From positions 39,965 to 103,964 of the forward strand of contig JAYYVF010000020.1 in the NCBI GenBank assembly GCA_036343635.1: DNA of 64,000 nucleotides. The letters are read 5' to 3'. The notes under the pieces were generated by a model. The model made no database searches. It was not told the DNA's origin and saw nothing but the letters and a program-made list of their open reading frames with translations. How positions within the stretch are numbered: the first letter of the stretch is position 1; each line of letters opens with the position of its first letter. The DNA is from GCA-2693325 sp036343635. GTDB taxonomy: Bacteria > Latescibacterota > UBA2968 > UBA8231. This document shows positions 26,920 through 37,416 of the stretch, piece by piece. The translations under genes were made by a program, and so were the position numbers.

Positions 26920-28785
26920 TTATCGGCCGATATCATTTAACCGCGCGAGCTCTTCGCGCGCGAGCTCTATAAGGTCACCATTAGATCCGTTTACCACTTT
27001 TTTATAAGCGACTGCCGCTAAATCTGCCCGTCCCGAGTCGCGATATAAATTCCCCAAGTTGTACCAGGCTTCTCCCGCTTCAGGAGACAGCTTTATTGCT
27101 TCTTTATACGAAGCCTCACTTTGTTCAAATCGTCCTATAGCACGAAGGGAAACACCGTAACCAATCCAGGCAGCTACATCCGGATTTTTTTGAAGCGCCC
27201 TCGCAAAAAAATCGATGGCACTTGTCGGATCCGATCGGTATTTAAGTGCAATTTGGCCGAGTTTTTTCTCTGAAACTCCTGAAGAATCGCCCAAATGCAA
27301 TGCTTCCTTGTAATGTTCCTCCGCATCGATCCATTGACCTCTTATAAGAAACAGCTGAGCCAAATTCAAACGAGCCTGCAAAATTTTAGGATCGTGGTCT
27401 ATAACCGTGCGAAACGCTTCCTCTGCTTTTTCAAACTCACCAATTTCAACATAGAGTTGCCCCAAATTATTACCAGCAGCAGGATGACCAGGACGCAACA
27501 ACAAAGCACGGAGGTAAGCTTGCTCTGCCTCCACGTAATCTTCACGTTTTGCTAATGAATCCGCCCATCGTAACTGCGTCTTCAAGCTTTTTGGCGAAAT
27601 TTGAACTGCGTTTCGCCAAAGGGATTCCTCATTTTTCCAAACAGTCCCCTGCTGACAAGATATAGATAGAAAACCAATAGAATATAAAGTAAATGTGGCA
27701 ACGGCCAATTTTCGTTTCTGAAAATAGAAATTCTGCCAAATTGCGACAGTAACTATTCCCATCCCGACGATTGACAAATAAAGACGGTGTTCATTCAAAA
27801 TCACAATTAAGGGTACCAAAGAGGCGGGAACTAACGAAATTATAGACCAACATAGGCCCAATTTGACAATACGCCTACCGATAAAAATCACCACACACGC
27901 AATTGACGTCAAAAAAGTTAAAGACAGGATTACAACCAGTTCTTCCACCGATTTTCCTTCTAAGAAGAAATGCTCTACGCTAAGCTTGTATGGGGAGACT
28001 AAAAGAAAAAGGTAATACACCCAAACTTTAATTTGGGTAAGAACCTGTGTAGTTAAGGATCTGACAGGCTGTCCAACAGCGATACTTATAGACGCCCAAA
28101 TCTGAAACAAATAAATAGCGACGATAAGTAAATAGCCTGCGAAATATTTGAATTTTGCTGAAGCAACATTCAACCCAGACCTATAGACCTCAACGAGAAA
28201 AATAAGGGGTAAGAATACAACCCCCACAGACTTGCTAAGCACGGCAAAGGTGCCTCCGGCTAGTGAAATTAAATACCACCAATTCCTTTTATGGGATGAC
28301 CAGATCAGGTAGGAAATCAAAGATGACAAAACCCCGAGAGCCATCAGGGATTCAGAACGGCTGCTGACGTAGTAAACGGTCTCAGTCGTAAGGGGATGTA
28401 TCGCAAACACAAGCGATACAGACCTCGAGCCCCAATTGGATATCCCGAGTTGAAGCATCAAAACAAAAACTAAAACTGCATTTACGGCATGTAAAATGAC
28501 ATTAAAAATGTGAAAAGATCCGGCTCCCTCACCAAAGAGAGCGTAATTTGCAACATAGCTAACCAGAAGGATTGGCCGATACATGGCCTGATTGGGGTCA
28601 ACCGAAAAGGTTGTAGAGTCGGTGAAAAGGGAGAGTACATTCCAAAAATCGCGCAACGCCGTGTTATGCACGATCGAGTGATAATCGTCGTAATGAAAAC
28701 CATACGAATGGGCCTGCCAATGAAGGCAGCACACCAAGCCAAACAGGCACAGGGCATAAAACCAAGATCCTGAAATCCGATGCAT
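26920..28785 (-). CDS. TMTC-like membrane protein with C-terminal TPR repeats
   Basis: About 621 residues. The first 380 are a polytopic membrane domain of about ten helices with HYDDYHSIVHN in the first extracytoplasmic loop. This acidic-pair loop is a hallmark of GT-C enzymes of the protein O-mannosyltransferase/TMTC type. The C-terminal 220 residues are TPR repeats (YVEAEQAYLRALLLRPGHPAAGNNLGQLY, AWYNLGNLYRDSGRADLAAVAY). The predicted role is transfer of a sugar from a polyprenyl phosphate to exported proteins. ATG at 28785 is chosen; an in-frame TTG at 28791 overlaps the JAMM gene stop. It sits inside the cysteine operon, with no obvious functional link. Confidence 0.75.
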   Translation of the reverse strand: MHRISGSWFYALCLFGLVCCLHWQAHSYGFHYDDYHSIVHNTALRDFWNVLSLFTDSTTFSVDPNQAMYRPILLVSYVANYALFGEGAGSFHIFNVILHAVNAVLVFVLMLQLGISNWGSRSVSLVFAIHPLTTETVYYVSSRSESLMALGVLSSLISYLIWSSHKRNWWYLISLAGGTFAVLSKSVGVVFLPLIFLVEVYRSGLNVASAKFKYFAGYLLIVAIYLFQIWASISIAVGQPVRSLTTQVLTQIKVWVYYLFLLVSPYKLSVEHFFLEGKSVEELVVILSLTFLTSIACVVIFIGRRIVKLGLCWSIISLVPASLVPLIVILNEHRLYLSIVGMGIVTVAIWQNFYFQKRKLAVATFTLYSIGFLSISCQQGTVWKNEESLWRNAVQISPKSLKTQLRWADSLAKREDYVEAEQAYLRALLLRPGHPAAGNNLGQLYVEIGEFEKAEEAFRTVIDHDPKILQARLNLAQLFLIRGQWIDAEEHYKEALHLGDSSGVSEKKLGQIALKYRSDPTSAIDFFARALQKNPDVAAWIGYGVSLRAIGRFEQSEASYKEAIKLSPEAGEAWYNLGNLYRDSGRADLAAVAYKKVVNGSNGDLIELAREELARLNDIGR

Positions 28786-28787
28786 TA

Positions 28788-29291
28788 TCAAACCAACTTT
28801 AAGGGAACCTCAATAAAATCAAGAGCATCTCCGTCCCAGGCAAAACATTTGTGACCGTGTATGGACGGCTCAGAGTTACTCGATCTGGATCCATAAACCG
28901 ATACAACGAGATAAACAGCATCGGGATACGTAGGCTCATCACCGAACAAAGCGCAAGCCTGATCTTTATCTTCTTGAGAAAAATAAGCGTCACAATCCAC
29001 GTGTGAATGATAAAACCCTGCTAATCCACCTCCATTTTTTTCGGCCTCCGAAATAATGGCAAGTTGTTCTCCGGGATCGATTAAATAAGCATTAAGGTTC
29101 GTCCGTGGAAACCTTTCAGGGTCACGACGATGCATCGTATTCTGTAAATTAACACACAGGTGAACGTTTACCGTAGATTTCGTCGGTACCCAGGTCAACA
29201 GCCCGCAACATTCACCCGTGAGATACTCCTCGCGGGATTGAGCACAAATTTTGTTGAAATCAGTAGTTAAAATCTTCATCTGTTTTAACAT
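28788..29291 (-). CDS. JAMM/MPN+ metallopeptidase (Mec-like)
   Basis: 167-residue zinc peptidase of the JAB1/MPN/Mov34 family. The motif is complete: the glutamate lies in EYLTGECCGLL (about residues 21-31), and the zinc ligands in GFYHSHVDCDAYFSQED (H-x-H and the aspartate). Bacterial members of this size remove amino acids from the C-terminus of ubiquitin-like sulfur carriers, as Mec does for CysO-cysteine. The gene sits between a cysteine synthase and the carrier in one operon, which strongly supports that job. The ATG at 29291 has AGGA about ten bases upstream and is preferred over a longer frame from 29321 that overlaps the previous gene. Confidence 0.88.
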   Translation of the reverse strand: MLKQMKILTTDFNKICAQSREEYLTGECCGLLTWVPTKSTVNVHLCVNLQNTMHRRDPERFPRTNLNAYLIDPGEQLAIISEAEKNGGGLAGFYHSHVDCDAYFSQEDKDQACALFGDEPTYPDAVYLVVSVYGSRSSNSEPSIHGHKCFAWDGDALDFIEVPLKLV

Positions 29292-29299
29292 AACAATTC

Positions 29300-30244
29300 C
29301 TACTCGAAAGCAGTTTGCCACATGGGAGTACTCATGTATTTATCTCCACCATCACAAAAAACCGTCACTACTACGCCTTCATTCAATTGTCGGGCAACCT
29401 CTATTGCAGCCCAATAGGATGCCCCAGACGACTGTCCAACCAAAACACCGTGCCGCTGTGGCAAATGCAACGCAGTGTCGTAAGCTACTTCAGTGTCTAC
29501 AGGAACCTTGAAGTCCAGAAAAGATTCGTCATATATACCAGGAACTATTGAACTTTCCATATGTTTTAGCCCCTCGATTCCATGAAAGGGATCGGAGGGT
29601 TCAACCGCGACAACTTTAATATCGCTATTCAATGCCTTTAATCCTCGTCCTGTTCCCATTACAGTTCCGCTGGTCCCGATAGACGCAACAAAATGCGTCA
29701 CCCGACCATCAGTTTGCTCCCATATTTCTGGAGCTGTCGTATCACGGTGGGCTTTCCAATTTGACGGATTGTTATATTGATCAGGCTTGAAATAATGCTC
29801 AGGATCCAGTTCAAAAAGTCTGCGAGCCTCTACTATCGCCCCATCAGAAAGTTCACCTGGATCGGTATAGACTACTTCAGCACCGTAAGCAGCCAAAACA
29901 GCCTTCCGTTCCCGACTAACGTTTGACGGCATTGCCAATTTAACAGGATATCCCTTTGCAGCACCTATCATCGCATAGGCAATTCCAGTGTTTCCTGAAG
30001 TCGAATCAAGAATTGTCTTGCCTTTGACCAACAACCCTTCTTGCTCACCGTCTTCAATCATTCGCTTCGCTGGCCGATCTTTTACCGAACCACCTGGATT
30101 AAAATATTCCAATTTGGCGTATACTTCGACGGCATCAGGTATATCCGGATCTTCTATTTTCAATAAGGGCGTGTTCCCAATTTGCTCGACAATAGAAACT
30201 CGCCCATTCTCCCTATATACAACTTCAGCAGGTTCCATAGCCAA
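29300..30244 (-). CDS. cysteine synthase (CysM-like)
   Basis: 314 residues. PLP lysine motif NPGGSVKDRPAKRM, phosphate loop STSGNTGIAYAM, SIGTSGTVMGTGRG and the C-terminal VGQSSGASYW mark a fold type II cysteine synthase or O-phosphoserine sulfhydrylase. Compared with the 25626-26543 paralogue it has about 20 extra N-terminal residues. It is the first gene of the operon that continues with the JAMM peptidase eight bases later, the same gene neighbourhood logic as mec-cysO-cysM of actinobacteria. So it is the better candidate for the synthase that uses carrier thiocarboxylate. Inference from context, not from a diagnostic residue. Confidence 0.88.
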   Translation of the reverse strand: MAMEPAEVVYRENGRVSIVEQIGNTPLLKIEDPDIPDAVEVYAKLEYFNPGGSVKDRPAKRMIEDGEQEGLLVKGKTILDSTSGNTGIAYAMIGAAKGYPVKLAMPSNVSRERKAVLAAYGAEVVYTDPGELSDGAIVEARRLFELDPEHYFKPDQYNNPSNWKAHRDTTAPEIWEQTDGRVTHFVASIGTSGTVMGTGRGLKALNSDIKVVAVEPSDPFHGIEGLKHMESSIVPGIYDESFLDFKVPVDTEVAYDTALHLPQRHGVLVGQSSGASYWAAIEVARQLNEGVVVTVFCDGGDKYMSTPMWQTAFE

Positions 30245-30391
30245 GCCTTCGCCATCTTTCGAATTTTTGCCGGATGTACAAACCGATATTCAAGTCAACT
30301 TACTTCGGAAGATTAAAAATTCTTAGGAAAAACTAACAGTTTAACAAATATATCGGCCTCTTTTTTGGTGTCAACCAACAACTTGATTTCC

Positions 30392-30420
30392 TTGACCTTA
30401 ACCAAATACTGAGTTATTAT
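30392..30420 (+). promoter_or_regulatory. sigma-70-type promoter of aspS
   Basis: TTGACC (30392-30397), a 17-base spacer and TATTAT (30415-30420), five of six matches in each box. Transcription would start near 30427, about 55 bases before the aspS start. This is the clearest promoter in the window and shows that ordinary housekeeping boxes are used here. Confidence 0.65.
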
Positions 30421-30481
30421 TTTTGGCTAACTGCGGCAGATTTTCACGAATATTTTTATACACCACCGGACACAAATAATT

Positions 30482-32272
<1,791 letters not shown>

Positions 32273-32315
32273 ATACAACAATGATTTGAGCCTGTTGCTA
32301 AGTTTCTATTATAGC

Positions 32316-32344
32316 TTGACATGCCTCACTCTCTATATTAGATT
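32316..32344 (+). promoter_or_regulatory. candidate promoter for the lipoprotein/LysM pair
   Basis: A perfect TTGACA (32316-32321), 17-base spacer and TAGATT (32339-32344, four of six). Start of transcription would be near 32351, about 100 bases before the lipoprotein ATG. Confidence 0.45.
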
Positions 32345-32447
32345 TTTGGAGCTATTGCAGTTTTGTCAATACCTAAGTTTTGTCTATACCTACATGTGTA
32401 GCGCACGATAATTTGCGAAAGCGATCTTTTCGCCAGTGGAGGTTTTT

Positions 32448-32714
32448 ATGAAGTTTGATATTAACAGTCTTCGGAAATTCAGTACAGGCCTTGCTCTCGT
32501 TGCCGCGCCCGTTGTCGTCGGATGCGGAGGAGTCTCTTCAAGTGAAATATCAGCTCTGGAAGCACAGGAACGGAGTACTGAAGCAGCCGAGGAAAAAGTG
32601 CTGGCGCTTCGGGCTAAGAAAGTCGCTAAAGAGGCCGAAGTAGCCGATAAAAGTGCGACTGAGAGCGCTTTGCAGGATCGGTTGGCAGCAACAAAATTCA
32701 ACCTCGATAATTAG
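32448..32714 (+). CDS. small Ala/Glu-rich helical lipoprotein (Lpp-like)
   Basis: 88 residues. Signal peptide with lipobox VVVGCGG (Cys at about 25), then one long helix SSEISALEAQERSTEAAEEKVLALRAKKVAKEAEVADKS of alternating Ala, Glu and Lys, able to form a coiled coil. That is the build of Lpp-like envelope spacers and SlyB/Pal-associated small lipoproteins, though no homology can be claimed. The ATG at 32448 is preferred because GGAGG lies eight bases upstream. It precedes the LysM protein by 23 bases; both probably act at the peptidoglycan or outer membrane. Confidence 0.7.
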   Translation: MKFDINSLRKFSTGLALVAAPVVVGCGGVSSSEISALEAQERSTEAAEEKVLALRAKKVAKEAEVADKSATESALQDRLAATKFNLDN

Positions 32715-32737
32715 CCAATCCAGGAGATAATGCAATT

Positions 32738-33571
32738 ATGAAGAATTTGCTCTTATGTGGGCTGGCCCTATGCGTCTTGGCGTCGCTTGTCGGTCCAGTA
32801 AACGCCCAAGGAAAGAAAATCACACGTGATGAGTACACTGCGCAGATGGCCGATCTTGTGCAACGTGAGGCTGAAGCACAAACTCAGATTACCTCATTGA
32901 AGGCACGCATTGCAGAGTTAGAAGCACAGGCTAGTTCACTCGACAAAGCAATTAACAATCTAAATCGTGAGACACTGGCATTGGTTGGGGCGACCCAACG
33001 CCAAGTAGATGCTTTCTCTCGTCGACTAGAGTCCATTACCTCCCAATTAGAAGGCTTGCGTGCTCTTGCTCCAGAGGTGTTGGTCCAGAAGCGCAAAGAG
33101 GTAGAAGCGATCAAATCCGAGGTTAGCATATTACGTAGCCAGCCAATTGCGGCCTTACCAGAAATAGCTGTGAAAATAACCAATATTTTTAATCTACTCG
33201 GAGAGATTGGGTCCCGCATAGACCAGCCAGTCACGATCGACTATAGCGTACGTAGAGGAGACAACCTCTGGAATATCTCGAAAAAATCCAATGTTTACGA
33301 CGACCCATACATGTGGCCCAGAATTTATAGAGCCAATAGAGATGAAATTAAAGACCCAGACCTGATTTATCCCAAGCAAAATTTGGCTATACCATTTGGA
33401 GTTGCCGCTAATGAGCATTTGGTCGAACGTGGACATACCCTGTTTAAAATTGCAGCCGAGGTCTACAATGACGCTAGCAAATGGCATAAAATTTACCAGG
33501 CTAATCAACAGCAGGTTGTTGAACCACATTTAATTTTCCCTGCTCAAGTTTTGCAAATTCCGAGCAACTGA
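32738..33571 (+). CDS. periplasmic coiled-coil protein with two LysM domains
   Basis: 277 residues. A signal peptide (cleaved after VNAQ) precedes a coiled coil of about 120 residues (EAEAQTQITSLKARIAELEAQASSLDKAI). Two LysM modules end the protein: YSVRRGDNLWNISKKSNVYDDPYMWPRIYRAN and HLVERGHTLFKIAAEVYNDASKWHKIYQAN, each followed by a D-P/E-P-x-L-I-x-P-x-Q-x-L-x-I-P closing strand. LysM binds N-acetylglucosamine-containing glycans, so it should bind peptidoglycan. SD AGGAG lies about ten bases before the ATG. No peptidase domain is present, so it is probably structural. Confidence 0.85.
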   Translation: MKNLLLCGLALCVLASLVGPVNAQGKKITRDEYTAQMADLVQREAEAQTQITSLKARIAELEAQASSLDKAINNLNRETLALVGATQRQVDAFSRRLESITSQLEGLRALAPEVLVQKRKEVEAIKSEVSILRSQPIAALPEIAVKITNIFNLLGEIGSRIDQPVTIDYSVRRGDNLWNISKKSNVYDDPYMWPRIYRANRDEIKDPDLIYPKQNLAIPFGVAANEHLVERGHTLFKIAAEVYNDASKWHKIYQANQQQVVEPHLIFPAQVLQIPSN

Positions 33572-33612
33572 TCCTTCATTGCTCATAGGAAAAATAACGT
33601 TACTTTTTCGCA

Positions 33613-33650
33613 GGAAAGGGTTTGATCCTTAATCGGATCGGACCCTTTCC
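33613..33650 (+). terminator. strong hairpin after the LysM gene, ahead of phoH
   Basis: GGAAAGGGT pairs with ACCCTTTCC and an inner GATCC/GGATC extends the stem. No T-run follows (CGCGTACCCC), so intrinsic termination is uncertain. It lies 20 bases before the phoH start, where no Shine-Dalgarno is seen, and could influence phoH translation instead. Confidence 0.5.
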
Positions 33651-33670
33651 CGCGTACCCCTTTCTCAATA

Positions 33671-34654
33671 ATGCAATCTACTAAAGAAAAACTCTCTTTT
33701 TCGGGAATAGATCCCGTTAGTCTGTTAGGACATCATGACGAATACCTTCATTATCTGGAAAAAAAATTTGGTATAACTCTGGTTAGTAGAAATGACTCAC
33801 TGTATTTGAACGGGCCACCAAAAGAAATCGAGAAAGCCAACAATCTGCTAAGTCACCTTATTGAGCGTCTCCGACAAGAACCAAACCTTCCATATTCCGA
33901 GGTCGGCGAAATCATTCGCCAAGCCCCCCTCCCTCCCAACAGCGCTATTCAAAATCCCGAAAACCTCGTCGGTGCTCGTACTTATAAAGGATTGATTAGA
34001 CCACGTACCAAGGGACAAGAAGCTTACATTAGTGCCATAGAAAAAAACGACATCGTTTTTGGCATCGGGCCCGCTGGTACGGGAAAAACCTATCTTGCCG
34101 TTGCCATGGCTGTGGCAGCACTCAAGAGCAAACAAATCTCCCGTATTCTTCTTGCCCGACCTGCTGTTGAGGCCGGAGAAAAACTTGGCTTCCTTCCGGG
34201 ATCATTCGAAGACAAAGTCGATCCGTATCTTCGTCCTTTATACGATGCGCTACAAGACTTAGTAGAGCCCGAGCGATTGGGGCGTCTGCAGACAATGAAA
34301 ATCATCGAAGTAATACCCCTGGCTTATATGCGTGGACGGACTCTCAACGATGCCTTTATCATTCTCGATGAAGCCCAAAACACAACACCTCAGCAAATGA
34401 AAATGTTTCTAACTCGACTCGGGGCTTATTCCAAAGCTGTGGTAACGGGAGACGTAACACAAACTGATTTAGCTACGAGTCAAACTTCCGGGCTTGTCGA
34501 AGCCCCAAAAATTCTTACCCAAATTTCAGGACTAAGTTTTGTGCATCTTACCGAGCAAGATGTAGTCAGAAATCCCTTAGTCCAAAAAATCATCAAAGCC
34601 TATGAACGTCATACAAATCTTCCTCAAGACAAATCTGCCGAGTATAGTCCATGA
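33671..34654 (+). CDS. phoH: PhoH-family ATPase
   Basis: 327 residues, typical PhoH-like P-loop ATPase linked to RNA metabolism. An N-terminal KH-like region of about 90 residues (FGITLVSRNDSLYLNGPPKEIEKA) precedes Walker A GIGPAGTGKTYLAVAMAV and Walker B FIILDEAQNTTPQQMKMFL. It overlaps the following 7TM-HD gene by four bases (ATGA). The order phoH, 7TM-HD, ybeY, CorC-like is conserved in many bacteria and links it to rRNA processing with YbeY. The start lacks a visible Shine-Dalgarno and follows a strong hairpin. Confidence 0.92.
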   Translation: MQSTKEKLSFSGIDPVSLLGHHDEYLHYLEKKFGITLVSRNDSLYLNGPPKEIEKANNLLSHLIERLRQEPNLPYSEVGEIIRQAPLPPNSAIQNPENLVGARTYKGLIRPRTKGQEAYISAIEKNDIVFGIGPAGTGKTYLAVAMAVAALKSKQISRILLARPAVEAGEKLGFLPGSFEDKVDPYLRPLYDALQDLVEPERLGRLQTMKIIEVIPLAYMRGRTLNDAFIILDEAQNTTPQQMKMFLTRLGAYSKAVVTGDVTQTDLATSQTSGLVEAPKILTQISGLSFVHLTEQDVVRNPLVQKIIKAYERHTNLPQDKSAEYSP

Positions 34655-36918
34655 ATATTCCGGCCTTTTTTCAAAAATTTACTCTGTCTTCTGATGGTAA
34701 AAAACATTCTAACTTTAACAATCGAAATCAGATGAACATCCGTCTTGGGATCAAATTGATCTTGGGCGTCTTTGCAGTCGGAATGCTAACCTATTTTTCT
34801 CCTTATCAAAGACCTTATAACATACCCGATCTTCGATTAGGTGGTATTTCCTCGGAGGAGATACGAGCACCATTTAAATTCAATGTGCCAAAGTTGTCGT
34901 CCGAATTAGAAACGGAACGAGCTTTAGTTGAAGAGAGCGTCCCGACTCTCCTTACCCGGTCTGAAAAAATCGGAAAGAACGAACTATCGCGTATTGATTC
35001 AGTGTTTAAAATAATGATCCCAGCATTAAAAGTTCAAATGGTGGACTCATTAAAACAACGCCATCTGCAACGCGCATTACCTAAAATAACTGGTTCCCTT
35101 TCGACAGATGCTCTCAACACGCTTATTAGATTATTTTCAACCGCCAGCGGTCCGTATGTAACAGATTATTCAGCTATTTGTCATCAAATAATTGCGAATT
35201 TTTATACTACCGGCATACTACCTTCCAAAGAGGAAATAACAGCGGGGCCTACTCCATTTGTGCGCATGGGCCAACGCACATTCGATGTAGATCTTCTTTA
35301 TAGTGAAAAATCTCTTAAACAGGGCGAAATGATTTCTTTCATAGCGCCCTACACTACTATCTCCGACCACGATGCTGTGGAGGCCACACTTGAATTCCTA
35401 AGTCTCTTCATACGCTCAAACGTAAAAATCGAAACCAAAGAGACTCAACGTAGAAGGTCAGCAGCAATGTCTGGAGTTGCTAGTATAAAACGAGTCTACG
35501 CTGCCGACGAACTAATCGTAGACAAAAATACAGAAATTACTGCCGAGCATAGAGAGTCATTGAATGCCTTAGCTCAATTGATTGCCCAACGTGAAGCAGA
35601 GAATCCGGTTAAACGTTTTACACAATTAATAGCTTCAGCCACCATTTCGGCTTTCCTAGTCTTAATATTTGGCTATTACTTAGCGACGCGTGAAAGAGAG
35701 ATTTTTAACAACACGTCAAGCCTATTATTAATTACCATACTGACTGTAATGACCGCAGGATCCGGATCTTATATAAGTAACAATGAACTTGCTGTTTATC
35801 TCGTTCCTACCCCACTAACCGCAATGCTCGTTACTATTCTTATCTCTCCACAAATTGGGCTAATGCTATCTTATGGTTTAGCGCTATTTATAGGGAATCT
35901 ATTTGGAGATTTTTACGTTGCATTAACATGCGCATTAACATCTTCTATTGCCGTTTTCACTGTAGTTCGAGTCAGACACCGAAACCAGTTTTATAAATCT
36001 ATGATCTTTCTTCCTATTGCATACGCACTGCTCATTGCAGCAACTGAAATGTTAAGATTTGTCCCCTTCGAATCTATAACTCAGAATATAATTCCTGGTA
36101 TCTTTATTGGAATAGCAGCACCTATACTAACAATAGGTCTACTACCAATATTTGAGAGCATTTTTAATATAACCACTGACATAACTCTACTTGAATTGTC
36201 TGATTTAAATCGTCCACTCCTACGCGAACTGGCAGTACGTGCTCCCGGTACATATACCCACAGTTTGATAATGGCTAATCTCTCTGAAAGTGCTGCAGAA
36301 GGAATTGGCTGCAATGCATTGCTCGCGCGGGTAGGTTGTTACTATCATGACATTGGAAAAATGCTCAAACCGGAATATTTTAGCGAAAATCAAGCATTAA
36401 GCGGTGGACGTAATCCTCACGATAATTTAACACCGAATATGAGTATGCTAATCATCAGTTCTCACGTCAAAGACGGGATAGAGCTAGCAGAGGAACACGG
36501 TCTTCCTAAAGCCATTTGCGATCTTATCCCTCAACATCACGGGACGACTGTTATTGAGTACTTTTACAATAGAGCTATTGAACTTGGAAGCGATGGCGTT
36601 CGTAGGGAAGATTTTCGCTACGATGGGCCTCGCCCACAAACCCGAGAAGGTGGTATTCTAATGCTGGCAGACTCCGTGGAATCAGCTGCCAGAACTCTCC
36701 CCGAAAGAACGACTAACCGCATAAGACAATTAGTACGAAAAATTATTCAGCAAAAATTTACCGGTGGAGAACTAAACGAGTGCGCCCTTACTCTAGAAGA
36801 CCTACACAAAATCGAAGAAAGTTTTATTCCTGTTCTAATGGGGACCCTACATGGAAGAGTCGAATATCCATGGCAACAGCGGGACCAGCGTCGTAGGCTA
36901 TCCACTAATGGAAACTAG
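34651..36918 (+). CDS. 7TM-HD cyclic-di-AMP phosphodiesterase-like protein (PgpH/YqfF type)
   Basis: 755 residues. One N-terminal helix (about residues 29-47) precedes an extracytoplasmic 7TMR-HDED domain of about 280 residues. Then come about seven membrane helices (about 320-520) and a cytoplasmic HD domain with YTHSLIMANLSE, the metal-binding HD pair in YYHDIGKMLKPEYF, and DLIPQHHGT. PgpH-type enzymes hydrolyse c-di-AMP, so it probably tunes that messenger, which controls potassium and cell-wall balance. Translationally coupled to phoH and followed three bases later by ybeY. No cyclase gene is present in the window. Confidence 0.88.
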   Translation: MNIPAFFQKFTLSSDGKKHSNFNNRNQMNIRLGIKLILGVFAVGMLTYFSPYQRPYNIPDLRLGGISSEEIRAPFKFNVPKLSSELETERALVEESVPTLLTRSEKIGKNELSRIDSVFKIMIPALKVQMVDSLKQRHLQRALPKITGSLSTDALNTLIRLFSTASGPYVTDYSAICHQIIANFYTTGILPSKEEITAGPTPFVRMGQRTFDVDLLYSEKSLKQGEMISFIAPYTTISDHDAVEATLEFLSLFIRSNVKIETKETQRRRSAAMSGVASIKRVYAADELIVDKNTEITAEHRESLNALAQLIAQREAENPVKRFTQLIASATISAFLVLIFGYYLATREREIFNNTSSLLLITILTVMTAGSGSYISNNELAVYLVPTPLTAMLVTILISPQIGLMLSYGLALFIGNLFGDFYVALTCALTSSIAVFTVVRVRHRNQFYKSMIFLPIAYALLIAATEMLRFVPFESITQNIIPGIFIGIAAPILTIGLLPIFESIFNITTDITLLELSDLNRPLLRELAVRAPGTYTHSLIMANLSESAAEGIGCNALLARVGCYYHDIGKMLKPEYFSENQALSGGRNPHDNLTPNMSMLIISSHVKDGIELAEEHGLPKAICDLIPQHHGTTVIEYFYNRAIELGSDGVRREDFRYDGPRPQTREGGILMLADSVESAARTLPERTTNRIRQLVRKIIQQKFTGGELNECALTLEDLHKIEESFIPVLMGTLHGRVEYPWQQRDQRRRLSTNGN

Positions 36919-36921
36919 GTT

Positions 36922-37374
36922 TTGGCATTTCTAAATATCTCATATGAAGAGACTGTTAAACCATTGCCTATTGAATTTATAGGCTCTCTCAAATCTATTT
37001 TTGAAGTAGTTGAGAAAAAATATGGACTTGACAGTAGCGTAGAAGTTGTTTTCATAAATGATACGTATATGCAGTCATTAAATTCTCAATTCCGTCAAAA
37101 AGATGGAACAACTGACGTATTATCCTTTGATCTAGGCTTACCATGCGGGCTTTCTGACGATGTGATCAATAAGGAGATTTACATCTCAGTTGAACAGGCC
37201 TTTCGACAGGCGGTCGAGTTGGGGGTAACCCTAAACGAAGAATTGAGGCGGCTTTTTTTGCATGGTCTGCTACATTTGTATGGTTGGAAACATGAGACCA
37301 AAACAAAATTAATTCTTATGGAACAAGAAGCACAATCCATTCTGCAACTGTGTGAAAGTCCCACGAACCACTAA
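36922..37374 (+). CDS. ybeY: endoribonuclease / rRNA maturation factor YbeY
   Basis: 150 residues, normal for YbeY. The zinc-binding motif H-x3-H-x5-H is complete in HGLLHLYGWKH (about residues 113-123). Upstream is the family stretch LNSQFRQKDGTTDVLSFDL. YbeY helps mature 16S rRNA 3' ends and takes part in ribosome quality control. The start is TTG at 36922, three bases after the stop of the 7TM-HD gene, with ACTAGG before it. Gene order with phoH is the usual one. Confidence 0.93.
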   Translation: MAFLNISYEETVKPLPIEFIGSLKSIFEVVEKKYGLDSSVEVVFINDTYMQSLNSQFRQKDGTTDVLSFDLGLPCGLSDDVINKEIYISVEQAFRQAVELGVTLNEELRRLFLHGLLHLYGWKHETKTKLILMEQEAQSILQLCESPTNH

Positions 37375-37416
37375 ACCCCACCTGGTCGGTGGTATCTCTT
37401 GAAAGGAGCCCACTTT

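Noticed and set aside
33848..34135. Minus-strand frames inside phoH
   Set aside because: Shadows of the strongly conserved Walker-motif coding region.
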